Shown: positions 27,201-39,800 of the stretch, piece after piece | How positions within the stretch are numbered: the stretch's first letter is position 1 | Layout: every line of letters begins with the position of its first letter | NCBI GenBank assembly: GCA_016748015.1 | Contig: JAAOMT010000303.1 | Coordinates: forward strand, 859,748 to 923,747 | Direction of reading: 5' to 3' | Source of the DNA: Geosiphon pyriformis | Lineage: Eukaryota; Glomeromycota; Glomeromycetes; Archaeosporales; Geosiphonaceae | Length of the DNA: 64,000 nt | The notes under the pieces: model-generated | Databases searched by the model: none | What the model saw: only the letters and a program-made list of their open reading frames with translations | Told to the model about the DNA's origin: nothing | Program-made: the position numbers and the translations under genes

Positions 27201-28979
27201 TCATGACTTGCAAGTTTTAAGTTGGCATCCATTTCATCTTTTGTGTTTTCTAGTTTATATGGGAGTTAGTCTTTCTAATAACTTTTTGGTGAGTGTGATA
27301 CATGTGTTTTATGAATGCAATTTGTCCTTGAGTGGGTTTTTGAATAGTTTTTTTCATCTTTGGGGTGGTGTGCTTATGTTAACTGTTCTTGATGAGTCTA
27401 AGTTTTTCAAATTTCTCCCTTTTCTTTGGCAATACAATGTTGCTTTTGTAAACCAGCTTTATGATCATCATGGTGTGATCTTCAGTTGAAATACTTTTAA
27501 GTAATGGAAAAGACTTGATTCTCATGGCTCTGTTCTTAACTGGTTCAAGTTGTCTGTTACTTTTTTCAATGATGTGAATCTTTTTTCTGATAGTCCTTTG
27601 GTTTTGAATGGTTTTGAATCTTCAAATGTTCTTGTGTCTTGTAAGTTTAAGTCTATTCTTAGTCAACTATCTTGTGTCAGTTCTGACACTTTGTCAGTCT
27701 ATATGGATGGTTCTCTGAAAAACATGGGTACAATTAACAAGAGAGCTGACATGGCAGTCTTTTTTGAGGACATTAACTTGGATTTGAATGTTAGTGTTTC
27801 TGGTTTAATGTCCTCTATTTTGGCTGAATTATAAGCTATAGCATTGGCTTTTGAGTGTGTTTTTTCTCTTAGTTCAGTTTGGTTGTTCACAGACAGTCAA
27901 GCTGCTCTAAATGCATACAAGTTAGAGTTGGGTTTGATATATTCAGATTTTTATAATCAGTATTGAGTAGAACATCAGCACATTGTGGGCATTATTCATA
28001 ATAAGAGTTTAAAAGTTAGCTGGCACAAGGTTAAAATTTATTCAGATGTGTTGGGAAATGAACATGCAGACATACTTGCCAATACTGTTTTTTTTTCTAA
28101 ATGACACCTTCCATTCCAATTAAAGGAATGTTATATACTGACTGAAAGTAAGGTTGTTTCTGATAGCTCAAAACATTTTATTCATAATATTTTTCGGTCC
28201 ATGTATTGTGTTTATTGGGAGGCTGGTTCTAGTTCTAGGTTTTTGGTGGATAGTTTGTTTTCAGACATTGATTGGTTTGGTTTATATTTGGTGTGGCATC
28301 TGGACTTGTACATGGCTGTTGGTTTTATTAATAGACTCTCTACTGGTGTCTGTACTTATTTTATGAAAGCTCTGTACTATTGGCTCTTTGTTGCTGTACA
28401 GAAATGTTTTACAACAAATGCTATCCTGGTGTAACATGTTTATATTGTGGAGATGTTGAAATGTCAGATTACGTTTTTTCTTGTATGGCTGACAAGTCTG
28501 CTCATAGTCAGTTGTTGGATGCTTATACAGCTTTTTGGAGGGCACTTTCTGGTCTTTTTTGTTCATCTTTTTGTGTGTCTCAGCTAATGTTATCTTGTGC
28601 TTTTAATGTTGATGTGTATATGGCCATTTGTAAGAGTTTTGTTTTTGCAGATTAGCTCCAGGAGGTGGTGTCAATTTTTGGTAACTCTAAAGTGGTGTGT
28701 TTAAAAGTCATTAAATTTGTGCAAACTTTTTGCCTTACTTTTAAGAATGAAATTTGGTTAGTTCAGACTAAGCATTATGCCTTTATGGAAAAAAATAGGC
28801 TGATTCTACCAGGCGGTTTAGCTTCTATCTTGATTTTTGATCTGTTTTTAGGGTTGTCTGCTGGTGTTGTTAGGTTACTTGGTATTGTTAAACCATTTGG
28901 TGTTTGTTTCGAGTTTTATAAGTCTTGTTTATTTTTTTGGGGGGTTGGTAATTCTGTTTTAGTTCATATAGGTGTTTAG
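24299..28979 (+). pseudogene. LINE copy 2 ORF2: endonuclease, RT, RNase H, zinc finger, broken
   Basis: Endonuclease: VWKIATCN start (24310), SVLILGLYAGTS, FVILGCDFN, and the final FNTNHKAV where an SDH/TDH-type motif is expected (Asp to Asn). RT: TNTCLIALIETVHKIFSKIL (26030), LQDMWKAYDSV (motif A, 26250), GLTNKYLVHDSLDQEEMFSLLLW, and FVNDTI in place of the FVDD catalytic motif (26600). RNase H: VYMDGSLKNMG (27700), an AEL segment followed by a stop, FTDSQAAL (27890) and GNEHADILA (28060), so all acidic residues remain. A Cys-rich end follows (CLYCGDVEMSDYVFSC, 28440). At least ten stops or frame changes interrupt it; the frame ends at 28979. The RT Asp-to-Asn change alone would abolish activity. 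Confidence 0.8.
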
Positions 28980-29112
28980 TGTTGTTCTGATCAGTTCAAG
29001 TGGCTGGTCATGTATAAAAAAAGCATGATTCACACCTAGTTTAGATTACTTATGTTGATATATTGTGCTAGACAGTGTTTGGACCTCACTTGTAAAACAT
29101 AAAAAAAAAAAT

Positions 29113-31550
29113 ATTTTTTAAGAGCCAAATATAACTACCAAAATTAAATAATATCTTACTTATTCCAATCTTTTTAAAGAATTAAAACTAAAATAAAATA
29201 ATAATAATAATAAAAGAATATGTTTAGAAAAAGCACATATCAATAATATTGGATTTGATTTAAGATATTTTAGACAATCTTTTATAATTATAACACTTTA
29301 TTTTTTTATAAAAATAAATCTTAAATTAACTTTAGAAATTTTCATTAGTATAATAATACAGATTGTATTTTATTCTAGTCTTGTAAACAAAAAATTTGAT
29401 GTTAAAAGAAAAATAATTAATGCTGAATATACTGAGAATATTATTGTAATGTTTTAAAGCAATTCTAATAAGTTTTATATAATTGAATTATAAAAAAAAA
29501 TTATACAAGTTATTTTTTTGTTTTTTTTTTAAATTTTTTAACTTATTTTAGTTAATATTTAAGAAAAACTAGGCTCTATTGCTAAGAATTCAGATTTAAT
29601 AAAAAAAGAAATATACAAATTAATTATATAGAAAAGTTTAATAATAAGATAGAACTTATCTATATTAATATTATAATTTTAATCTTATTTTATTGTTAGT
29701 ATATTATAAAAGTTGAATAAATAATTCAAAATAAAGTTTATTATTCAAAGCTATTTCAAATATTTATTATTTAGTCAATATTGCAAATCTTTATATTTTT
29801 GTTAAAGTTTATAAACATTTTAAAAAAATTGACAAGTTTAATCTTGAAAATTTGAGTATTTTTCAGCAAATATAATTTAAAATATTATTAAATTAATATG
29901 TTAATGTCTTTGCTAATAAGAACAAATTTAGATGTATGAATATTATAAAACACAAATTTAATACTAAAAATACCAAATTAATTAAACAACAAATTTATTA
30001 AGTTGCTTTAAATAGAAATAATTTAATTAAACAAGAAATACAACAGATGTTAAATAATAATTTAATTAAAAAATCTCCAAGTCTTTAATTCTTATTTGTT
30101 GTTTTAATTATCAAAAAAAATAAAAAAATATGTTTTTATATTAATTATTAAAAACTCAATAGTATTACTCAAAAAAACAGCTATTTAACTTTTTTTATTC
30201 AAGAAATTTTAGATAATTTGAAAAATAAAAAATGGTTTTTATTATTAGATTTAGCCAGTAGATATTGACAAATCAAAATGAATTCAATTAACAAAAAAAA
30301 ATTATTTTTATAATTTAAAATAAAAAATTTGAATTTAATATAATGCTTTTGAATTTTGCAATGCTTTAGCTACTTTTTAATGCTTAATAGATATTATATA
30401 TATAAAAATTTTATGAAAATTAGTTGTTGTTTATTTAAATAATATCAATGTGTTTTCAAAATTTTTGATGATTATTAATTCTATTTTCAATAAGTTTTTT
30501 ATTGTCTTTAAAATACAAGACTCAAACTCAATCTAAACAAATGTTTTTTTGAAAAACTGAGCTTAAATTTTTAGAATATATTATTAAAAAAAATATAGTA
30601 AAATTAAACCCAAAAAAAATTCAAAAAGTTAAAAATCTTTTTGTTTTAATTAACTTCCAAAAACTAAAAAAATTCTTAAAACTTGTTAAATATTATTACT
30701 AATTTATTAAAAAATTTTTAGATATTGTTAAGTTTTTTCATCATTTATTCTTAAAATATGTTCTTTATAATTAGAAACTAATCAACAAAAAGCTTTTAAT
30801 TATTTCAAATAACAACTTATTAAAGCTTTAATTTTAATATATTTAGACTTTAATAAAAAATTTATCATAATTATAAACACATTCAAAAATGTTTTTGATA
30901 TTACAAATTAATTTAATAAGATAGTATTATAACTTTTGGTACTTAAAATTCGATAATAAAAGCTGATTTAAGTATTAATATAATAGTTTTCTTGGCTAAA
31001 TTAATTATTAATTTTTAAAAATTTTCTTGTTTAAAGTTATATTTGTTGAATTTTTTTGTTATAAAATACAGAATTCTGGTTTTTTCAATTACTATTGTAA
31101 TTGTATTTTTTTTTTAAGCTAATAAGCATAGTTACTAAAATTTGGTATTGTCTTTTTGCTTTTTTGGTAAGTTAATAAGATATAATAAATATTTAAACTT
31201 AAGAAAAGCTTCTTTTTTTTACCAGGCTATTATAAAGTTTATTTCTAGACAATTAATTTTCAATGTTGTTACTTTACAAAAAAGAAAATAAAAAAAAATA
31301 AAACAAATAAAATAAAAAAAATTGGTATTATTAATTATTATAATTAAGAATAATTGGTTCAAATTATTAAAATTTCAAAGCTGTTTATGCTAATAGTATC
31401 TAATCTAAAGTAAAAGTAATAGACAATTGATTCAATTTTGACAATTAAAATATTGAAATTATATACAAATATTTTGAAATAAAAAAAATTTATTGAATTA
31501 ATTTACAAATATATATAAGATAAAATTAATTTTGTTTTAGTTAAAGTTAA
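29113..31550 (+). mobile_element. Ty3/gypsy remnant 2 (dUTPase, RT, RNase H), plus strand
   Basis: Decayed pol of a gypsy lineage different from elements A and B. In order: a dUTPase domain (29225-29530), a linker, then RT with IKQEIQQMLNNNLIKKSPS (30030), LDLASRY-QIKM (30245), YL-N-INVF-KFF (30430) and KLNPKKIQKVKNLF (30600). A connection region, YYYQFIKKFLDIVK, follows (30690), and then a very weak RNase H (from 30840). No LTR could be assigned. The left end abuts the poly-A of LINE copy 2. Every domain has stops. Confidence 0.7.
29225..29530 (+). pseudogene. Decayed dUTPase domain inside gypsy remnant 2
   Basis: The translation gives EKAHINNIGFDLRYF (motif 1, compare EKAHEIDAGYDLRYP in element A), then LKLTLEI (compare LKIALEIPP), a segment in place of motif 2, and then IINAEYTENIIVMF (motif 3, compare IIDAGYTGDITVML). 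After a stop it continues with SNSNKFYIIEL-KKIIQVIFL (compare NETDKPFKIKHAKKIAQAIYL). Motif 5 is too degraded to call. This is coding-type similarity at protein level with strong nucleotide divergence, so the domain is old in this retrotransposon group. It is not functional. Confidence 0.7.
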
Positions 31551-31599
31551 GATTTTTTTAAGAAAAATGATTCTTTTTCTTACTTACTTGTTTGTTTTT

Positions 31600-34500
31600 T
31601 TTCTTTTAAAACTACTTATTTTTATCTATATTTTCTAATTCTACAAGATGTTTTCAATTGCTTGTTATTATTAACTATTATTTATTATTTTTATTATTGT
31701 TTTGTTTTTTTATGTTATAACTAATTATTTTATATTATGATTAATTATTCTGTGTTATTTTATATTATTGTGTATTATTTTGTATTATTTTGTGTTATTT
31801 CATATTATTTTGCATTGTTTTGTATTATTATATTTTTTCTATATTATTATATATTTAATTATATTTTTTTTAATAGTTTTGGATTGGTTTTTTTATTTAA
31901 ATAATATTATTTTTCTCTTTTAGAATTAAGCTTCTGTAAAATTATATATATTTTTAAAATTTGTTTTTTTTAATATAATATTCAATTTTTATGTTAAATA
32001 TTGCTTTTTATAGTTTTTTAAACTAAAAGTTTATCATTAATTATATGTTGTTAAATATAATAAACTTTAATAAACTCTTTAATAGTATAGTTGAACAGTA
32101 TTTAAATATTGAATATAATTAATATGTTGCTTTATAATATAGTATTAAGTTGTTTTTTTTGACAAATTTTTCTATTTGTTTGAGAGTTTTTCTGTTGAAT
32201 ATTTATTTGTTAATGTTTAGATATAATGTCTATAAGTCTAGTTTTTTGCCAATTTTAAAAAACTAGTATATTAATAAAAAACTTTTTTTTCATGTTTTAA
32301 ATTTTTTAATTTCTTTGAATATTTAAAACCATATATTTTTCTTTTTTTTTGATTATTTGTAAAAATAAGAATATTTAATTTTAGTTGAATTTTTATTCCC
32401 CTTTTTTTTGCTTATATTTCTGTATTATATCTTTTTTCTATTAATTGTAATTTTTATTAGTATTGTAAATTGTTAAATAGTTTCAAATAGTTATTGTAAA
32501 AATTTCAAAATTTTTTCTAAAAAATTTATACTAAAAGTATTATTAACTTTTTTTTTGTTTTTTTGGTATTTATATATCTATTTTATATAATTTATATTTT
32601 TTTGTAAGTTGTGTTCAATAATAATAATTGGTTTTAGATTTTGTAATATATTTTCAGATTTGATTAATAGAATTTATGTTTTTAGTTAAAATATAAATAA
32701 CAATAATTTTTGTGTTGTGTATTAAATTTTTAAACAATTTTTATATATGGTTTTTTTTAAAATTTTGTCTTCTAATTATAATTTATAAGCTTTATTGTTT
32801 AGAACTTTTATATATGTAAAATAATCTGTTTTATTTTGGGTCAAATTTTTTACTTTATTGTTTTTTAGCTTTAATAAAATATAATAATACTTAGTCTCCA
32901 ATTTTGAATTCAACTGGTTAGTCTAATAAATAATTATTATGTCTTTTTTTTTGTTATCTCTAAGAGCTACTAATATTATTAGCTGCTGTTTTATAATTGT
33001 TTTCTAATGTTTTTATAAGCTAATATGTTTTTTAATATAAGATAACTTTAAAGTTTTTTTTGGTAATTGTTTTTGTTAAGAAGAAAAATATTTTTAGTTT
33101 AATAAATAATATGATTTTTTTTTATAAGTTAGTTTAAATAATGTAAATTGAATTATATTTTGCTTTAATATTTAATATGCAAATAATATTAAAAATATAA
33201 ATAAGTTCTATTTTTGCATATTTTTATAATTTATTTTTGTTATCACTTTATACAATGTTCAATTAAATTGTTTTACTAATTTATTTGACTTAATTTTATA
33301 AGTATGTTATTGATAAGAATTTTTTGATTAGAAAATAATTTTTTTGGAAATTGATGTTAACAAACCAGATTTTGATATACAAATTCAGCCATTGTTTTAG
33401 TATTTATTATTTAAATAGTTCTAGCTTTAGGCTATTTAATAAGATAGTTTACAATTATAGCAATATAATAATTTTCTTTTATAATAATTAAAAAAGATCC
33501 AACCAAATTAATTCCAATTTTATCAAATAAATTTTTAATTAGAATAGATTAAAATAGTTTTGTTATTCTGACTTTTTTTTTTTTTTGACAGAAGTTACAA
33601 TTAAGAACATATTCAAAAATATTATCATATATTGTTAACTAATAATATAAATTAATTGTTTTTTTAAAATAGTATCTTTGTTAAAATATTTTATTGTTGG
33701 ATTAGAATACATATTAAACAAGACAATTTTTTTTATTATTTTTTATAACTTATTATAAAATAAGATGGTTTTGGTATTCTTGATAATATAATTAATTATT
33801 GTAAATAAAATAGTTTTGAGTTTGTTTCTGTATAATATTTTGTTTCTGTTAAAATAATTTTTTTTAAATTAAAATATTAATAAACATTAATATAATTATT
33901 AATAAATAATTGTGTTTATTGTTACAAAATTAGATTTGAATTATTCTTAATAAGTTATTAGCATTAGTGTTTTGGTTTTTCTTTTATAATATACTTTATA
34001 TAAAAATTGCTATAAATAAGTACTTTATTTTGCATATATTTTTTCTAATTAGAGTTTGTTAAATAATTAAATTGATTTTTTATAATTAATATATAAGTTA
34101 AAAAAATGTTAAAAATAATGTCTCTAATTTTGTACAGCCTATTAGATAACAAAACATTCTAAATTAATAGCACTATATATTTTTTAATAGTATTAATACT
34201 GTAAATGTAAATAATAAAATATTCTTAATTGTTAAGTCTAATTTATAATAAAACAGCTCCTAATATATTTTTTAATGTGTTTATAGTTATTATAAAACAT
34301 TTATTAAAGTTTGGATAAATTAAAATTGGTGTCTTAATAAGTCATTATTTAACAGTTTTTTATATATATAAAATATGTTTTAACAATAAATAATGATGAG
34401 ATTTTGTGATTTTTGAAAAACTTTTAATAAATTAGTAGTAATATTTGACCAGTTTTAAAAATTTTCTTGATTCTTGAAAGTTAATTAAAACAAAGAAATT

Positions 34501-36825
34501 TTTAATTTTCTAAACTTTGTTAAAGTCTAATTTTACTTTATTTTTGCCAATTACATGTCTCAAAAATTTTAGTTCAGTTTTTTCAAAAAAGTATTTATTA
34601 AAATTAAGTTTTAATCTTGTATTTTTTAGTTAGTTAAATACTTGTTAAAAGTAAAATAGATGCTTATTAAAAGTTTTGGAAAAAATATTGGTATTGTTTA
34701 AGTATATAATAATTAATTTCCAAAAAATCTTTTGGTATATTATTATGATTCAAAAATTTAGTAAAAGAATCATAAAATAATATAAATTATTTAATTATAA
34801 TATAATACAATAATAATCTTAGAAAAATAATAATTAATATAATAGCAAGCACTATCTTGTAATAATAACAAATACTTTTATAATAGTGATTAATACCAAT
34901 TGGAAATAGCAATAAATACCAGATTAAAATATCAAAAAAAATATTACAATGTGTTTTCTTATAAAACTATAAATATATATATATGCAATAATTTTAATAT
35001 TGAAAAAAACAACAAGTCATAAAACAATTTATTAAATAATTTATTTAACAGTTCTACTTTAATTATTTTTTAGTTATTACTTTTATAATAAATATTTACA
35101 AAAATTTTTAATTAAAAGAAATAAAATAAAATATTAAAAACTAAATTATTATAATTTAAAGTATTAAAAAACTTATTTGTATTATTTATTAAATAAAACT
35201 ATTATTTATCAGTTAAATTTCTTGAAAGAATAATCTCTGATCAAAATTATTTATGTTGTTACTAATTGATAAAAGTTTTATTGTAAGAATTAAAAAAAAC
35301 ACTAAAAGCTATTAATATTCTATGTTTTTAAATTAAAAAAACACATTAGACATTTGCAAAAATAGCCTCAAAAAAAACTTCAGACAGTAGATAGATTTCA
35401 GTTTAGCTTTTAAGAAAAAGTATATAAATATATATAACAATTAAAATTAAGAAATAACTTATATTACAACATTAAAAGAAAGTTTTCAGTATAAACATTA
35501 ATATTATTACACAAATAAAATTAAAAAACTCACAAAAAACTAATTGTAATTAAAATAGAATATTGGCAATTAAAATAACCAAGAAAACTATTCTGTAATA
35601 ACATAATATTTATTAAATATTAAAAAATAGCTGGAGTATTATAGAGTTTAAAAAGTATTATATTAAATTCAAAATTTTTATTTCTGATAGTAAATACAAT
35701 TTTTTTTGTTAGTAAAATCCATTTCAACTTGTTAATATTTACTGATTAAATTTAAAAATAAGAACTATTTTTTATTTTTTAGATTATTCAAAATTTTTTG
35801 AATAAGAAGAGTTAGATAATTATTTTTTCTGATAATACTATTAAGTTTTTAATAATCTATACAGAAACAAATTTTCTTGTTTTTTTTGGTAATCAAAATA
35901 ACAAGTAAGCACCAAAAGCTTAACAATTTTTTAATTAATCTATTATTTAACATCTGTTGTATTTTTTGTTTAATTAAGTTATTACTATTAAATATAACTT
36001 GATAGACTTACTATTTAATAAAGTTGATATTTTTAATATTGATTTTATGTTTTATAATATTAATTTGTTTGAATTTATTTTCACTAACAAAAATATTAGC
36101 ATATTGTTTTAAAAAAACTTTTAATTATATTTGCTGTAGTGTACTCAAATTTCCAAGATTAAGCTTTTAATTTCTTTTAAAATAAATAGGTAACTTTTTT
36201 TTAACAGGTTTTATACTTGTAAAGTAATATTGCAGAATAGAAAAAGTTGAACAAAATTCAGAATAAATTATAATTTTTTGGAATTTTGTATATCTAAAAC
36301 TATGAAACCAATAAAAATTTTTTTAGGAATTTTGATAATATTTTTAATAAGATTGTAAATAAAAATTTTAAAATATTTATAAACTTTATTAGATATATAC
36401 AGATTTGCAATATTAGTTAAAAAACAGATTTTTAAGACTGCTTTAAACAATAGAATTTAGTCTTGAATTTTTTAATCAACTTTTATAATATATTATTAAT
36501 ATAAAAAAATAAAAATAACAGTATTAATATAAATAAATTCTACTTAATTACTAAATTTTTTTATATAATTAACTGGTATGTTTTTTTTCTATTAGACCTA
36601 AATTTTTGAATTATTTTAACAATTAAGCTTAATTTTTTCTGGTGTTTACTAAAATAAAATAGGATATTTTAACAAGAAGTAAAAAAAATGGCTTAAGCAA
36701 TTTTTTTTTAAAATTTAATAATATAAGATCAGTCTAAATTATTTTGGAATATTACAATAACATTTTCAATATATTTTGCATCTATTATTTCTTTTTTAAC
36801 ATCTATTTTTTTTTGGTAAAACTAA
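31600..36825 (-). mobile_element. Ty3/gypsy remnant 3, minus strand
   Basis: Reading leftwards from 36825: the tail of the dUTPase region and linker (36420-36660, aligning with 29540-29800 of remnant 2), RT (36010-35590: IKQKIQQMLNNRLIKK, C-CIDY-KLNSI, KK-F-FLNLISKY-QVEM), and connection and RNase H regions. An integrase zinc-finger-like C-x2-C piece lies near 33590. Integrase and the 3' part are only faintly visible down to about 31600. LINE copy 3 cuts off the 5' part at about 36826. The sequence is extremely AT-rich with no open frames beyond about 60 codons. Confidence 0.55.
31725..31850. repeat. Degenerate tandem repeat, unit about 10-11 bp (TGTATTATTTT)
   Basis: About ten consecutive units of the theme TGTRTTATTTT/TATTATTTTG occur with small variations. 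It is a minisatellite-like tract at the edge of gypsy remnant 3. Confidence 0.6.
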
Positions 36826-39800
36826 ATTTTTTTTATTATGTTTTATGAATAAAATTTAAATATTATCTAGTATAATATATCATATAAATAATCTAAACTA
36901 AGTGTAAATCATGTAATATCTACATGTAACCAGCCACTCAAGCCAATTAAAACAACACTAAGCATCTATATATACTGAAACAGTATTTTCAATGTCTGAA
37001 AAAAACAGACAAGACTTATGCAATTCAAAACCAACACCAAATGTCTTAGCAATACCAAGCAATTTAACCATACCAGCAAAAAGCACTAAAGACATTCCAG
37101 ATACCAAAACAGATGCTAAGCCATTCAATAATATCAGACCATTTTTTTCATAAAAGCACAATATGTAGTATAGATCAACCAAATTTCATTTCTAAAAGCA
37201 AGACAGAAATTATACAAAAAAAAAAAAAAAAAAAAAAGACCAAACAGTGCACTCTAAGTAGTCACAAAGATGTCCAACAGCTGATGGCAAGTAAAATTGT
37301 TAAATACACAAGAAAAAACATAATCTAAGACTTCAAAATTGTCACAAAACATACACAACACACTAAAGTAGTGCTTATTATATAGATGTTCCCAAACAGC
37401 CACAGGCAGCTGATAATGCAAAGTCTTCATAAAATAAGTATAAATACCAACAGTTAGTTTACTAGTAAAACCAATAGCCATATGAGAATCGGAGTACTAT
37501 ACCAAAGATAAACTCAGCCAATCAATGTCTGAAACCAAACTTTCCACCAAAACCCTAGAGCCAGAACCAATCTTTCAATGTGTACAGTGTACGGACCAAA
37601 AAATATTATGAACAAAATGTCTAGAATTACCAGAAACAACACCACTACCAGTCTTAATAAAATGTTTTTTTAAACAAGAGAAAAAGTGCCAATTAGAAAA
37701 AGAAGCAATGTCAGTAAATGTATCAGCATATTTATTACTTAGAAACCCCAAGTAATCTTTTACTTTATGCTAACTAACATTCAAATTCTTATTTCAAATA
37801 ACATTTATAATGTGCTGACATTTAATCCAGCATTTATTTTGAAAATCTGAACACACTAAACTCAACTCTAATTTGCACATATCTAAAGTGACTTGACTGT
37901 CTGTAAATAGTTGAACTAAGCTATGAAAAGAGACATATTTAAAAGCCAATACAATAGTTTACAACTCCATTAAAATTGAAAACATCAAGCCAAAAATCCC
38001 AACACCCAAATCCAAACTGATATTCTTAAAAAAAACCACAGCTTCAGTCTTTATGCCAAGTTTTTTCATGCTTTTCAGAGATCCATTTGTGTAAACAAAT
38101 AGGTTACTAGCATCAACATTTGACAAATAACTATAAACCAATCCAAAATAATAAAACTCAAAAATATTCAAAGATTTAAAACCATCCAACATAAAAAAGT
38201 AAACTGAAAAAAATGTTATATTACTAAAAAATTTAATGAAAAGCTTGAACCATTCAGAAATAAAGCCATGAGAATACAACTTTTTTGATCACTTGAAGAT
38301 CTTTTAATTAAAAATAGTACTATTATAATCACAAAGTTGTTTCACAAAAGCAATACTATATTGTCAAAGTAAAGAGAGAAATTTAAAAAACATAGATTTA
38401 CCAAGAACAGAAAACATAAAAATTCTACTTAAAAGACAGAAAGAATTGTTTAAGGGACCACCCAAAGATAAATTATATTTAAAGAAAAGACAAACCACAT
38501 CTGCCAAAAAGTTATTAGAAGAACTGACCCTAATACAAGTTGAAAAGCTCAAAGAATAAAATGAATACCAGCACAGAACTTGCAAATCATAAACCTGTAT
38601 AAAAAAAGACAATTCAAAACACCAACAGAGTTTGCAAAACATATAATGAACACTAATTTGCCTTTAGCCTAGATTTGCTCAAAAGTTTTTAAACCATACA
38701 AAGAAGAATGGTGGATTGTATTACTGAAAAAGTCAAGAAATAAATCAAATTTTGATTTCAAGCTCTTATAAATTAAAGCATCTCATTTTCTATACATGCC
38801 AATCAGAATAAAACTGAATTATGTTCTATAGCTAATAATAGAATAAAGAATTGCTAACACCAAATATGAAAATTGCTTATCTGAGATGGCCTTTTTCAGA
38901 ACTAGATTGGCAAAAAACCTGACATCAGAATGTGCTCAAACCAAGCTAGACTTTGACAACCTTTTAATAAACAAAAAGATACCCAGATAGTAATAAAATT
39001 CCTTCTTTTTGGCAATAGAAATAGGCAAACCACTGACAAACAAAGAAAGACTCTTCACTCTGCAATTGATAAGAATGACCATTGTTTTGTCATTATTAAT
39101 AGAAATATTATTGATTTGAAAAAACTCACTAACAATATCTAAAATGTGTTGGGTAGTAATTTAACTGCTACTAACTCAGATTGTATTATTAACAAAAATC
39201 TCAGCAGTAAGAAAAGATGTCAAACCAGCCCAAAATTCTACATAACCAGATTTGGTAATAAAATAAGAATTCAACCTATATTTACACATATTTTTTTGTC
39301 TTTTGACTTTACACAAAAGAAGATCATAAAATATGCACCAAAGGAAAAGCAAGAACACTTCTTCCTAATTCAAACTATCATGTATTTGATAATCACCAGA
39401 AAGTCCAAAGTCAGTCATAACTCTGTTAACACAGCTGTTGTAAATATCACCAAAAAATCTAATAAATCTACTATATATTTTTAACTTGATCAAACTTTTT
39501 TTATGATGCTCTTATTTAACTGAGTCATAAGTCTTTTACATGTTCTACAAAACCAACCAAAATTCATAGTCCTTCTCCAAAACATTCTCAATTACTGAAC
39601 CAATAATAAGAATAGGAAATTGTGTTATTGTACTCTTTAAAACAGAAAAATTATTTCTATGAAGAACATTAGAAGTGCTACAAGCCAAAGAGATCCTATC
39701 AAAAAAAATTTTGGAAAGAATTTTATGAACAGTTTCAATTAAAGCAATAGGTCAAGTATTTGTAAAAATGCTTTCTGACTCATATGGTTTGAGAATTATT

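Larger units (their letters stand above)
22307..29112 (+). mobile_element. LINE copy 2, near full length, mutated
   Basis: This is the best-preserved copy of the LINE family in the window. It starts with AAACTTCTTTCTCTTTTAC, has ORF1 then ORF2 in the same direction, and ends with ACTTGTAAAACAT followed by a run of 11 A (29102-29112). The structure is that of a non-LTR retrotransposon with an apurinic-type endonuclease, reverse transcriptase and RNase H in ORF2. Stops in both ORFs and a mutated RT active site make it non-autonomous. A clear target-site duplication could not be defined because both flanks are A/T-rich. Confidence 0.85.

Noticed and set aside
19820-30500. Gypsy remnants 1 and 2 as two halves of one element split by LINE insertions
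   Set aside because: Both contain the same RT segment, so they are separate copies.
31200-36825. Mitochondrial DNA insertion, suggested by the extreme AT content
   Set aside because: No mitochondrial genes or tRNAs; instead decayed gypsy RT motifs on the minus strand.
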